Part shown: positions 41,702 through 51,032 of the stretch, piece after piece
How positions within the stretch are numbered: position 1 is the stretch's first letter
Layout of the letters: each line of letters starts with the position of its first letter
Source of the DNA: Pseudoalteromonas sp. FUC4
GTDB taxonomy: Bacteria; Pseudomonadota; Gammaproteobacteria; Enterobacterales; Alteromonadaceae
DNA: 64,000 bases
NCBI RefSeq assembly: GCF_008370255.1
Contig: NZ_SEUI01000002.1
Location: 442,220 to 506,219 of the forward strand
Direction: 5' to 3'
Notes under the pieces: generated by a model
Told to the model about the DNA's origin: nothing
Seen by the model: only the letters and a program-made list of their open reading frames with translations
Databases searched by the model: none
Program-made: the position numbers and the translations under genes

Positions 41702-44197
41702 ATGAAAAAAAGCATACTGCTTGGCTGTGCTATTAGTATTACTTTGTGTTCAATCACACAAGTAAATGCAACGGTTAATAATCAATTAAATAAAGGTATT
41801 TTTAATACCTCAAGTGCAAACTCTAATGCTGTTGCTAATGAACAGTTTGGTATTGAAATAAGCTCACAAACGAGTATTACATTTTTTGTAAATACATCTG
41901 ACTGGGCTGATGTACATTATATTTTAAACAGCGATAATCAACATAATGCTCGCATGATTACAAATGGCTCACGTAATACCAGAACATTAACTGGCTTAAG
42001 CAATGGCGACATTATTAAGTACTCATATACTTATTTAGATAAAAGTGGAGCAGCTAAAGACTCACCTTGGAGTACCTATATTTTTAATGCTGTTGTTGAT
42101 AGTACTGATTCAGATAATGATGGTGTTAATGACACCGAAGACCTATGCCCCAACACAGCAACTAATGTAGTTGTTGATGAAGTCGGTTGTATAATTGAAC
42201 CTAATGATAATGAAGAAGAAGCTGACTTAGGCAGTATTGTTCCGTTATATAACAATTCAACAGTACTTGAGCATGCTATTTCTTTTGATCGTGGTGATGC
42301 ACTCGTTACTCGCTTTGCAGACAGGGGGCGGGATCGCCATGCAAAAGAGGACCAATTTCAAGCTTACGATCACTATTTATCGCACTATTGGACACACCGT
42401 ACCGCACAATTCGAATTTGTTGATTATGTTGCTAAAGGCGGCGATTCACTTGAAATCACTTTTATCACAGAGTGGAAATTAGACGCCAAAGAATTTAGAG
42501 CTTGGTATCGAGGTTTAAATACCGTTGCTGAATACCACGGTAACCTTGGCGGTGGAGTGATTGAATTAGATAATGGTAGTTATGACCATGATTTTAATAA
42601 AATAAGCGATACAGGTAATCAATATCGATATAAATTAGTTATTAATGATTATCGCCCATTAAATTGGGCTCCATCTAATGTTATGCCTCTAGAAGTTGGT
42701 CAACGTATGGAATTTGAAGTGAGCCAATTTTTAGATGTATCAGTCCCTGAAGGTCGTACTAATTATTACGGTACAACTTATTTATATATTATTGGTGAAG
42801 GTTTAGTGCCTTGGAAAACCGTTGGTAACTTTGATGACAAGAGTTCTGAACGTGAAAATTCATACCCAATTGCCCAAAATGGTCGCCTAGGTGGCGGTAC
42901 CACTTTACCTTATAATTATACTGGCGAATCTGATAACCACTTTATGCAAATGGCTACTAATTTATCAAACGTAAACGGTCAAGCATTTGTAGAAGGTCGA
43001 CGTGTTCACCACACTAATTTTACCACGGGTGGACACGACGAAAGTGTTGAAAATGGTATTTTCAATGAGCTTGTAGGCAAAGCTGGTACGCATTATGTTA
43101 ATACATCTTGTTCTGGTTGTCATGAACGCAATGGTCGGGCTTCAGTGGCTGATACCGGCGCACCTTTGGATAAGTGGGTATTTGCAATCGCTGATGCTGA
43201 CTATCAACCAGACCCTTTAAGAGGCTATGTATTACAGCCTAGTAATATTGGTATTAACTCTGCACTAGGTGAAGGCACTGTCACAATAGCCTCATGGACT
43301 GAAAGTAATGGTCTGCGCTCTCCGAATTATGAATTTTCTAGTGGTAGACCCGCACGTTTTTCTGCCCGATTAGCACCTCAGTTAGTCGGTCTAGGTCTGC
43401 TTGAGGCTGTTAGCGAAGCCACTATATTAGAGAGAGAAGATCAAGATGACCTTGATGGAGATGGTATTTCGGGTAAAGCGCGATTATCAATAGACCCACT
43501 TACGGGTGAAACGCGTTTAGGTCGTTTTGGCTACAAAGCCAGTGCAACGTCTATCAAACATCAAATTGCTGGTGCATTAAATACTGACATGGGAGTAATG
43601 ACATCGGTAAAGCCAACACCTGATTGTGGTCCTAATCAAACAACCTGTGGAAATGAATTGGGTAGCGAGCTGTCCGATGAAAATTTAAATAATTTAGTTA
43701 AATATATTTCTTTGTTAGGTGTTCGTGCACAACGCGATCTTGATAACGATAATGTTATTCTAGGTGAAACCATATTTAATGAGATTGGGTGTGAAAGTTG
43801 TCATCGCAGCACAATGAAAACCAGTGAGTTTGCACCATTAGCCGAATTACGAAACCAAACTATTCGCCCGTTTAGTGATTTATTATTGCATGATATGGGC
43901 GAAGGTTTAGCCGATAATTTAGGCGCAGGTAATGCAACGGGCGCAGAGTGGAGAACAGCCCCTCTTTGGGGCCTTGGTTTATCAGCATGCGTAACCGGTG
44001 GTGTTACTAACCCTACTGGTTATCAGGGTGATGATGTGTGTAAGCCTGACGCTAACTATTTACATGATGGACGAGCGCGTACTATAAATGAAGCAATTAT
44101 GTGGCATGGCGGCGAAGCTGAAAACGCCCGTATTGCCTATGAAAGCATCACTTCATCAGAACAATCAGCATTGTTAACATTTTTAAACTCACTTTAA
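41702..44197 (+). CDS. di-heme peroxidase-like protein (DHOR/DUF1111) with N-terminal binding modules
   Basis: 831 residues, exported (signal about 1-24). First comes a beta domain (about 48-135; TFFVNTSDWADVHYILN, TGLSNGDIIKYSYTY) resembling carbohydrate-binding module 56. Next is a Ca-binding thrombospondin-3-like linker (DSDNDGVNDTEDLCP), then a beta-rich domain of unknown type (about 180-380). The C-terminal half is the di-heme oxidoreductase family: heme sites CSGCH (near 475) and CESCH (near 697), the YVLQPSNIG region, and the end AIMWHGGEAENARIAYESITSSEQ. It should be periplasmic or cell-surface and transfer electrons or reduce peroxide. Preceded by AAGGAAAA. It stands alone with its own terminator. 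Confidence 0.85.
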   Translation: MKKSILLGCAISITLCSITQVNATVNNQLNKGIFNTSSANSNAVANEQFGIEISSQTSITFFVNTSDWADVHYILNSDNQHNARMITNGSRNTRTLTGLSNGDIIKYSYTYLDKSGAAKDSPWSTYIFNAVVDSTDSDNDGVNDTEDLCPNTATNVVVDEVGCIIEPNDNEEEADLGSIVPLYNNSTVLEHAISFDRGDALVTRFADRGRDRHAKEDQFQAYDHYLSHYWTHRTAQFEFVDYVAKGGDSLEITFITEWKLDAKEFRAWYRGLNTVAEYHGNLGGGVIELDNGSYDHDFNKISDTGNQYRYKLVINDYRPLNWAPSNVMPLEVGQRMEFEVSQFLDVSVPEGRTNYYGTTYLYIIGEGLVPWKTVGNFDDKSSERENSYPIAQNGRLGGGTTLPYNYTGESDNHFMQMATNLSNVNGQAFVEGRRVHHTNFTTGGHDESVENGIFNELVGKAGTHYVNTSCSGCHERNGRASVADTGAPLDKWVFAIADADYQPDPLRGYVLQPSNIGINSALGEGTVTIASWTESNGLRSPNYEFSSGRPARFSARLAPQLVGLGLLEAVSEATILEREDQDDLDGDGISGKARLSIDPLTGETRLGRFGYKASATSIKHQIAGALNTDMGVMTSVKPTPDCGPNQTTCGNELGSELSDENLNNLVKYISLLGVRAQRDLDNDNVILGETIFNEIGCESCHRSTMKTSEFAPLAELRNQTIRPFSDLLLHDMGEGLADNLGAGNATGAEWRTAPLWGLGLSACVTGGVTNPTGYQGDDVCKPDANYLHDGRARTINEAIMWHGGEAENARIAYESITSSEQSALLTFLNSL

Positions 44198-44301
44198 AAT
44201 GAGTTATTAACTATCGCTATTAACTTTGACTAAACTTATATCTGAGTCCGTTAAATTATAATGACATTTAGATTTATTACTTACAGTTCAAGTTAATAAT
44301 T

Positions 44302-44343
44302 AAAGCTTATGCTATTTACCCTTACAGCATAGGCTTTTATTTT
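44302..44343 (+). terminator. terminator after the di-heme protein gene
   Basis: AAAGCtTATGCT pairs with AGCATAgGCTTT around a 12 nt loop, followed by TTATTTT. It lies about 105 bp beyond the stop. Confidence 0.65.
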
Positions 44344-44719
44344 AAGTATCATGATCCGTTTTTTAACAGAGTGAAAGTTCAATACAAAATAGCTTTTAAT
44401 CACAGCATTAAAATAAATGTTATTTGATGCATTTATTTATTGACTGAAGTTAAAAAGCAGATTACTTTTGCGCCGATGTTTTTACAGGCACAACAATAGC
44501 GGTTTGCACTCCTTGCACCGTCTGGCGCCAAAGCCAACGCGTTTCACTTAAGCTGCTATTTAACATAACTGTTTATGTGTCCCTCCCTCGCGTACAAAAG
44601 CAGTGACTTGGAAGATGATTTAACAACAAACTTATCACCTTCTTTGTTTTTGTATAAGCAGTTTAAAAATTAATACTATTTTAATTTTTATACATGCTTT
44701 TAATTTTGTGAATACTTAA
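44344..44719. other. gap upstream of the NhaC-type gene, with a probable gene remnant
   Basis: Most of this stretch has no gene. Its middle (44462-44680) reads as broken protein-like sequence on the minus strand, described separately. The last 70 bp, AT-rich, should carry the promoter of the antiporter gene; its start has no clear Shine-Dalgarno sequence. Confidence 0.4.
44462..44680 (-). pseudogene. possible gene remnant, two frames
   Basis: One frame, with no start codon, reads LYKNKEGDKFVVKSSSKSLL and ends at 44556-44558. A second frame (44462-44566, 34 codons) reads SLSETRWLWRQTVQGVQTAI and stops at 44462-44464. Both have protein-like composition, unlike the AT-rich flanks, and would join with one frameshift. 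I do not recognise the family. It could also be chance. Confidence 0.3.
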
Positions 44720-46102
44720 ATGCTTGAACCTTCTGCGTTGAGTTTACTACCACCGTTAGTGGTGGTTGTGTTGGCTGTTGTATTACGCCGCCCTATTTTA
44801 TCTTTACTTATTGGTGCGTTAGTTGGTTTGGTTATAGCCGACCCTGCACAAGTACTTACTAACTTTGCAAGTACATCGCTAAAAGTGATGACAGACGAAA
44901 CCATCGGCTGGCTAATACTTGTATGTGGTGGTTTTGGCGCTTTAATCGCACTATTAGTACGTACAGGTGGCGCGTCGGCTTTTGGTAAGTTAGCTCTTAA
45001 ATACACCAAAGGTAAACGCTCATCTTTGTTTATGACCTTTTGCTTGGGTGTGGTTATTTTCATTGATGACTACTTAAATGCGCTTACCGTGGGTGAAACC
45101 ATGAAACGCATTACCGATAAATTTAAAGTTAGCCGTGAAATGCTAGCTTATGTTGTTGACTCAACTGCTGCACCAATTTGTGTGCTTGTCCCTTTATCTA
45201 CTTGGGCGGTATTTTTTGGTGGTTTACTTGTAGATAACGGTATTGCTGAAGAAGGCAAAGGTATTGCTGTTTATATTCAAGCTATTCCGTACATGTTTTA
45301 CGCGTGGTTTGCAGTGCTTGTTGTTTTACTTGTTGTACTAGGTGTTATTCCTGCAATTGGTCCGATGAAAAAAGCAGAGCAAATGGCACAAATTGAGCAA
45401 GCTCAAGTTGACCCTGCCCAATACAATGACGTTCAAACAGCAGATGAATACGCGGTAAAAGCAGCTGAAGAAAACTTTGAAGATGCCGACCCTAAAGGTA
45501 AATTACGTAACTTTTTGGTGCCGATTATTTTACTGGTTGCATTTACTGTTTACTTTGAAATTGACGTATACAAAGGCTTATTAGCAACAATGGCGGTCAC
45601 TCTCCCGTTATATGCATTACAAAAATTAATGAGCGTAAGTGAAATGATTGAGCGCATGCTTGATGGCTTTAAAAGTATGATCCCCGCGATTGGTACTGTT
45701 ATAGCTGCGTTTATATTTAAAGATGTATGCGACTTAATTGGTTTGCCTCAGTTTGTTATTGGCAGCTTAAGCCCTTATATGACCGCTGCATATTTACCAG
45801 CCGTGGTATTTATTTCAATGGCTATTTTAGCGTTTGCAACGGGGTCTAGCTGGGGTATTTTTGCTGTATCAATTCCGATTGTTATGCCACTGGCAAATGC
45901 GGTTGATGCAAACATACCACTGGTCATTGGGGCCCTATTATCGGCTTCTTCTTTTGGTAGCCAAGCGTGTTTTTACTCAGATTCAACCGTACTCGCAGCG
46001 CAAGGTTCTGGTTGTAATTTAATGAGCCATGCTGTTACACAATTGCCATACACGCTAATTGCTGCGACATTAGCTGTTATAGGCTTTTTAATAATGGCTT
46101 AA
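44720..46102 (+). CDS. NhaC-family Na+/H+ antiporter-like transporter
   Basis: 460 residues with about eleven hydrophobic segments in two halves. Family features are VIFIDDYLNALTVGETMKRITDKF near 115 and ILAFATGSSWGIFAVSIPIVMPLA near 370, plus a polar, acidic cytoplasmic loop around 225-260. It should exchange Na+ and H+, or a small organic substrate as in malate-lactate antiporters of the same family; sequence alone does not decide. Single gene. Confidence 0.85.
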   Translation: MLEPSALSLLPPLVVVVLAVVLRRPILSLLIGALVGLVIADPAQVLTNFASTSLKVMTDETIGWLILVCGGFGALIALLVRTGGASAFGKLALKYTKGKRSSLFMTFCLGVVIFIDDYLNALTVGETMKRITDKFKVSREMLAYVVDSTAAPICVLVPLSTWAVFFGGLLVDNGIAEEGKGIAVYIQAIPYMFYAWFAVLVVLLVVLGVIPAIGPMKKAEQMAQIEQAQVDPAQYNDVQTADEYAVKAAEENFEDADPKGKLRNFLVPIILLVAFTVYFEIDVYKGLLATMAVTLPLYALQKLMSVSEMIERMLDGFKSMIPAIGTVIAAFIFKDVCDLIGLPQFVIGSLSPYMTAAYLPAVVFISMAILAFATGSSWGIFAVSIPIVMPLANAVDANIPLVIGALLSASSFGSQACFYSDSTVLAAQGSGCNLMSHAVTQLPYTLIAATLAVIGFLIMA

Positions 46103-46113
46103 TTTGCTTAAAT

Positions 46114-46150
46114 AAAAACCCCAATGTAGTAATACATTGGGGTTTATTTT
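46114..46150. terminator. bidirectional terminator between NhaC-type and M16 peptidase genes
   Basis: AAACCCCAATGTA pairs with TACATTGGGGTTT around GTAA, followed by T-rich sequence on both strands. Confidence 0.85.
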
Positions 46151-46168
46151 TAGCTACATAAGTAAAGC

Positions 46169-49051
46169 TTATTTTTGTAGTTTAATACCATTGTAATAGG
46201 CATCAAGCGTTGTGATTTTTGTTTGATTAGGTAAATCAGCAAAGTCACTTTCTATAAACTTAGTCCCGCGTAATTGCACATTTAAACGTGCCGCATTAGG
46301 GTTAAGCATTGTTTGCTTGTAGTAGTCTTTTATATCTGCAAGCGTTACTTTTTCAACTTCATCAATCAGCTTTTGCTTAGAATCAAAGGTAAAGTTTTCA
46401 CGATACCAATCGCTTATAAGTGGGCTCATTTCGTCACTTAAGTTTTTAGGCTGCTCTTTAAGTGACACAAGAGTTGAGTTTTTAAGTTGCTCAAACGTCT
46501 CTTCACTCATGTTATCAAGCTCAACCGCATACTCTTTTTTAAATTTATCGAAACGCGCTTGAATTTCTTTAGGACCTTTTACTGGTGTTTGTATAAACAA
46601 GCCAATTGCCGAATAATCTTCAATTGGGCGGGCTAACGCACCTACTGCGTATGCAAGTTGCTCCTCAGTACGCATTTTATCAAACGCAACTGTTCTAAAG
46701 TGGCTTTGTAGTACAGCTGCTTCTGCTTTTTGTTTGTAACCCGCAACAGGGTGAACGGTCATATCAACCACAGCTACATCGGCTACATCAATATCTTTTT
46801 GCAGTACCAGCGTTTCGCCAGGTTGTGGCAACCATGCTTTACTGCGTGCAAATTCACTGTGTTTATGATTACTTGGTAATGTTGCACTTAACTCTTGTGC
46901 AATCGCGTCTATATCTTGCTGATTGTAGTTACCGTAACTAAATACTCGTAAATCGTTTTGTGCAAACGTAGCTGTTTTTAATTGTGCTAAGTCGGCAACA
47001 CTCAGTGAGTCAGCGGCTTTAATAAGCGCATCTGTATCAAAGCCACCTGTACGCGTTAGTTTTGAATACTCGCCAAATGCTTGTGCATACGGAAACTGCT
47101 TTTGTTGATTTAGTAAATTACGTTTAAAACGATCTACCGCTTGGCTAAATGCTTGTACTGTTTCATCGGCTTTTAATCCGGTTAAAGCTTGTTTAAGCAA
47201 TACATCTTGCTTATCTGTAAAACCACTCATAGATAAAACAAGACCATTACTCGGTGCTAAGCTGACGCTCATACCGGCGATTGCTGCTTCAGTACTTAAC
47301 TGACTTTGTTGAAGATTGTATAAATCAGCCCAAACAGAATAAAGGACCTCTGCTTTAATATCGTTCAAACCAGGTTGAGTATTTATATAAACTTCAACAA
47401 GCCCTTTTGGCTGCTCTACAAATTTTTGACTTGCTTGGCGCCATACTTTTACACCATTTTCATCGTAAGCAAGTTCTGGGTGTTTTTGCTCTTTAAATGC
47501 TTGCGTTTTTATTGCAAAATTTTCAGGCAATAAATTGTTTACTGTTGGTAGTGCTAACTTAAATTCGCTTGGTTTTTTCCAGCTGGCAATTTCATCATCG
47601 CTAATATCACTGATGCGGTATTTGCCGTCGTAAAAGTGTAGTTGTGAGTCTGTCTCTTCTTGCTGCGATACATACCAAATACGAAGGGTATCGGCATTTA
47701 ACTGCTCAAGTACATTACTTATAGCGTCAGCGTCAAACTTTGCATAATAATAAGGTGCATTAATAGCGTGATTTAACGGATAGTCTTGCATGCTTTGCGT
47801 AAGCGAGCTTACATAATTAAATTCATCACCTTTTTCTAAAAACTTAAACTGGTTATTAAGGGAAGTACGAATCTCGTTGAAGTACTTGCTATTAACACCT
47901 TCTTTTTTAATTAAATCGATGTACTGCATAATAGTCGCAACTATTTCGTCACGATTTTTCATGCCTTCATCGGTAAGCTCTACATTTACATTTAACGAAC
48001 CGTAGTTGCCATATTGATTTGGTGCAGCTGAAGCTGAAAGCTGAGACACCCACCCTTTATCACGAAGAAGTTGCGCTGGGCTGCCCGGCATTTCATTACT
48101 TAGTAAATACGCTACAAATCGGTTTGGTTTAAGCGCAAATTCGCTATTATTATTAGCAATGGTGAAATCAAGTTGTAGCTGCTTTACATCTTCATTTGGT
48201 GCATAAAACACGCGTTTTCCGCCAGCGTTATCAAAATCAAGTTTTGCAGTTACTGTTGGTTTTTCAATGTTTTTATTTTTTATATCAGCAAAATATTTTT
48301 GCGCTTTTTGCTCCATTTCAGCAATAGGTAAATTAGAAATAAGCGCAACTTTCATAATATTTGAAGAGTAATATTTATTATAGAAATCAACCGTTTCTTT
48401 ATGAAGTGAACTGTTTTCTTTATCGCCAAGCGTTTCTAGGTTACCAATTAAAAAGCGATTAGCGGGGTGATCGCCCATCATTTTACGCGCGAGTTTAAAT
48501 TGACCAAAAAAGTCCATTTCGCGGCGCATTGACCACTCTGCGTTCACTGCATTTTTTTCTTTATCTGTGTACTCAGGGTATAACTTAGGCGCTTTGAAAA
48601 AGTCAGCAAAACGGTCTAACCCTTCATCAAATGCGTCGTTATTAATTTTAAACATGTAATTAGTAATATCGAGCCACGTGTAAGCATTGTGCGCGCCACC
48701 ATTTTTGGTCATAAAATCAGAATACCCTTTTGTGTCTGGGTAGCGATCTGTGCCTAAAAACAGCATGTGCTCTAAATAATGCGCCATACCTTGTTGCGAC
48801 ATTGGGTCGTGCAGTAAACCAACACCAACGCTTAGTGCCGCTGCAGATTTTTCAGCCCCTGGATCTGACACTAAAATAACTTCAATGTCGTTTGCCAGCT
48901 TAAGTGTTTTATATTCGCGGTTATCGTTAGGACTTACAACTAACGTATCTGATAGTAAAGAGGTCTGAGGCGCCACTGAAACCGAAGCCGTATTTGAACA
49001 ACCACTTAAAACTGCAAGTGCGATTGCACTAAAACCAATAATCTTTTTCAT
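46169..49051 (-). CDS. M16-family zinc metallopeptidase (pitrilysin-like), lipoprotein
   Basis: 960 residues. The lipobox LSGC (Cys18) ends the signal, so unlike soluble E. coli protease III it should be membrane-anchored. The inverted zinc motif HYLEH is near 92-96, with the third ligand Glu in KNAVNAEWSM near 168. The layout matches four M16 domains: active half (about 45-270), inactive middle parts and a C-terminal half with YAVGALARPIEDYSAIGLFIQ. It degrades small peptides in the periplasm. It converges with the antiporter gene and is divergent from the MAPEG gene. Confidence 0.92.
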   Translation of the reverse strand: MKKIIGFSAIALAVLSGCSNTASVSVAPQTSLLSDTLVVSPNDNREYKTLKLANDIEVILVSDPGAEKSAAALSVGVGLLHDPMSQQGMAHYLEHMLFLGTDRYPDTKGYSDFMTKNGGAHNAYTWLDITNYMFKINNDAFDEGLDRFADFFKAPKLYPEYTDKEKNAVNAEWSMRREMDFFGQFKLARKMMGDHPANRFLIGNLETLGDKENSSLHKETVDFYNKYYSSNIMKVALISNLPIAEMEQKAQKYFADIKNKNIEKPTVTAKLDFDNAGGKRVFYAPNEDVKQLQLDFTIANNNSEFALKPNRFVAYLLSNEMPGSPAQLLRDKGWVSQLSASAAPNQYGNYGSLNVNVELTDEGMKNRDEIVATIMQYIDLIKKEGVNSKYFNEIRTSLNNQFKFLEKGDEFNYVSSLTQSMQDYPLNHAINAPYYYAKFDADAISNVLEQLNADTLRIWYVSQQEETDSQLHFYDGKYRISDISDDEIASWKKPSEFKLALPTVNNLLPENFAIKTQAFKEQKHPELAYDENGVKVWRQASQKFVEQPKGLVEVYINTQPGLNDIKAEVLYSVWADLYNLQQSQLSTEAAIAGMSVSLAPSNGLVLSMSGFTDKQDVLLKQALTGLKADETVQAFSQAVDRFKRNLLNQQKQFPYAQAFGEYSKLTRTGGFDTDALIKAADSLSVADLAQLKTATFAQNDLRVFSYGNYNQQDIDAIAQELSATLPSNHKHSEFARSKAWLPQPGETLVLQKDIDVADVAVVDMTVHPVAGYKQKAEAAVLQSHFRTVAFDKMRTEEQLAYAVGALARPIEDYSAIGLFIQTPVKGPKEIQARFDKFKKEYAVELDNMSEETFEQLKNSTLVSLKEQPKNLSDEMSPLISDWYRENFTFDSKQKLIDEVEKVTLADIKDYYKQTMLNPNAARLNVQLRGTKFIESDFADLPNQTKITTLDAYYNGIKLQK

Positions 49052-49290
49052 TTTTGTTTTCCATTAAAAAGTATTGCGCAAAATAGCGTGCGCCAATTCA
49101 AAGCAATATAGTTAAGCTAAACTAACATTTTCAATTAATAACTTTCTACAAAATAACGCTATTTTGTGTAACACATTGTGAAAAATGTCTTCATAATCGG
49201 CTACTAGTTGGGAGTATGCCAACCTTACAAGATTAAAAATCATTCAATATCAAAAGATACGCAAATTCTAAATAATAATAAGGAAAAACA

Positions 49291-49707
49291 ATGGAAAAAA
49301 TCATCATACTTGCCATGTTTACACAAGTTACGCTTTCACTGGTTGTCATGCTCATTATGGGTAAAAGGCGCTTTGCTGCAGCTAAAAACAAACAACTAGA
49401 TTTAAGCGATTTTAAAACAATGCAATTAGATAAGGCTGGCGACACTATTAGAGTTGCAGATAGAAACTTTTCTAATCAGTTTGAAATACCAGTGCTTTTT
49501 TACGCGGGGTGTTTACTTGCACTGCAACTAAATAGTGCCAGTACACTTGTGGCAATACTGGCCTGTTTATTTGTAGCAACCCGTATTGTGCACAGTGTTA
49601 TTCATTTAGGTAAAAATAACGTACGCGCACGTTTTAACGTGTTTTTACTAGGTTGTATTTGTGTGTTTTCAATTTGGCTAGCAATGGTTTGGCGAGTAAT
49701 GCTTTAA
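49291..49707 (+). CDS. MAPEG-family membrane protein
   Basis: 138 residues with four hydrophobic segments. MAPEG enzymes (microsomal glutathione S-transferase type) use glutathione at the membrane; bacterial members are mostly uncharacterised. The family signature is visible as ADRNFSNQFEIPVLFYAGCL near 65-85 and RIVHSVIHLGKNNVRARF near 105-122. AAGGAAAAAC precedes the ATG. Monocistronic, divergent from the M16 gene over a 239 bp gap. Confidence 0.87.
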   Translation: MEKIIILAMFTQVTLSLVVMLIMGKRRFAAAKNKQLDLSDFKTMQLDKAGDTIRVADRNFSNQFEIPVLFYAGCLLALQLNSASTLVAILACLFVATRIVHSVIHLGKNNVRARFNVFLLGCICVFSIWLAMVWRVML

Positions 49708-49771
49708 ACAGCTCATGCTATGCAGTAATGTGAAAGGCAATTTACGCCTGCCACATTACTATTAGATTAGA

Positions 49772-50521
49772 TTATTTAGCACATATTAAGCGAGGAAGCA
49801 CAAGTAAAAAAGCGCCTAAAAGCCACCCTAGCCCACCGCCAGAACTACTATCTGAGCTTATTGGTGCACCTGAGTCAATTAACGTATTTTCAGTTACAGT
49901 AAGGCCAGCAGCAGAATTCGGGTCATCATCCATCACGGTTACACTTTGAATAGTTACTAAATTAGCACTGCTAAAGCTTACATCACTGCTTGAGCATTGC
50001 TCAGCGGTAATATCAACAACCGGCATATCGTTGCAATGAACCAGCGCTACAATTTTATCTAAAGTCGACTGACTCGCAGCTGTAATTTGTCCAAATACTG
50101 TAAAGCCGCCGTTTTGTGTATCTAGTGCTGCATTTCCTGCGCTGTTATCAGCCATATTAAAAAACCACTGACTTGTAGCGCTATTTTCATTGCCTGATAA
50201 CTTAGCCATCGCAATGGTGCCTTTAACGTTTGAAAAAACAGGCTCATTTTCTACGGCTGGCTTTGTAGTAATCGCATCTAATGAATCGGAGTATGTAAAT
50301 CCACCACCTTGAATAACAAAGTTACTTATTGAACGGTGAATCACTGTTTCGTTATATGAATCGTCTTGAACGTAACTTAAAAAATTTGCGACTGTTTTAG
50401 GTGTTTGTTGATCAAATAAGTTAATTTCTATGACACCTTGGCTCGTGTTCATTTCGACAATAGTGGCAGCACTTGTAAAGCTTGCTGCAGCGAGTACTGA
50501 GCCAAGTAAAAGTTTTTTCAT
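49772..50521 (-). CDS. exported cyclophilin-type peptidyl-prolyl isomerase with GlyGly-CTERM tail
   Basis: 249 residues. It has a signal peptide (about 1-18), then a cyclophilin domain (about 20-195): VIHRSISNFVIQGGGFT and the active-site stretch SQWFFNMADN. A linker rich in Asp and Ser follows. The C-terminus (SSSGGGLGWLLGAFLLVLPR) is a GlyGly-CTERM signal: Gly motif, membrane helix, basic end. Such tails are cut by rhombosortase and attached to the envelope. The combination is unusual, as periplasmic PpiA-type enzymes lack it. No rhombosortase gene is in the window. Confidence 0.87.
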   Translation of the reverse strand: MKKLLLGSVLAAASFTSAATIVEMNTSQGVIEINLFDQQTPKTVANFLSYVQDDSYNETVIHRSISNFVIQGGGFTYSDSLDAITTKPAVENEPVFSNVKGTIAMAKLSGNENSATSQWFFNMADNSAGNAALDTQNGGFTVFGQITAASQSTLDKIVALVHCNDMPVVDITAEQCSSSDVSFSSANLVTIQSVTVMDDDPNSAAGLTVTENTLIDSGAPISSDSSSGGGLGWLLGAFLLVLPRLICAK

Positions 50522-50769
50522 GTTATATTCCCATTGTTATTTTTTAGTTAATTGTTAATGTGTTAACACATTAATACCATAGGCGACTAAAATCGATTCT
50601 GAAGTGTGAGTTTATACAAATTAGACCGCGTTAATAACAAATTAATTACATATAGCATTACTTATATTCTTTTTAGCTATATAAATCGAACCATTTAAAA
50701 TTAAATCATCTTAAAAGCACACCTACTTTTTGTTACCTTTAAAAAAACACAAAACAATAGGAACTGACA

Positions 50770-50940
50770 ATGCAACATACTAAGAACACAATTTGCGACT
50801 TTGGTTTACACCGAGGCGAAGCTTACACAAAACTACCCGCTAGCTTTTTAACGTGGATGATTGCAGCAAATCATGAAAAATCTCAATACGCGAGTAAAGA
50901 GTTAAAGCGCAGAGAAACTGCTGCGACAAGCCGTAATTAA
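50770..50940 (+). CDS. small DUF3820-family protein
   Basis: 56 residues. The pattern DFGLHRGEAYTKLPASFLTWMI, then ANHEKSQYASKELKRRE is typical of DUF3820, a small family with a proposed link to quorum-sensing-regulated virulence factors but no defined activity. AGGA lies 8 bp before the ATG. It sits in the 510 bp gap between the cyclophilin and nucleotidase genes; the 248 bp before it shows nothing else. Confidence 0.75.
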   Translation: MQHTKNTICDFGLHRGEAYTKLPASFLTWMIAANHEKSQYASKELKRRETAATSRN

Positions 50941-51032
50941 GATGAAATGTAAATAAGTACGTTTTTTTCGCATAAAACTAGTTTAAACTAGCCGCTCAAT
51001 AAATTAAGTGGGCCTTAATAGACAGGTATTTT

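Noticed and set aside
49233..49445. Open frame antisense to the MAPEG gene start
   Set aside because: It is the shadow of a well-supported gene with conserved motifs and a ribosome site.
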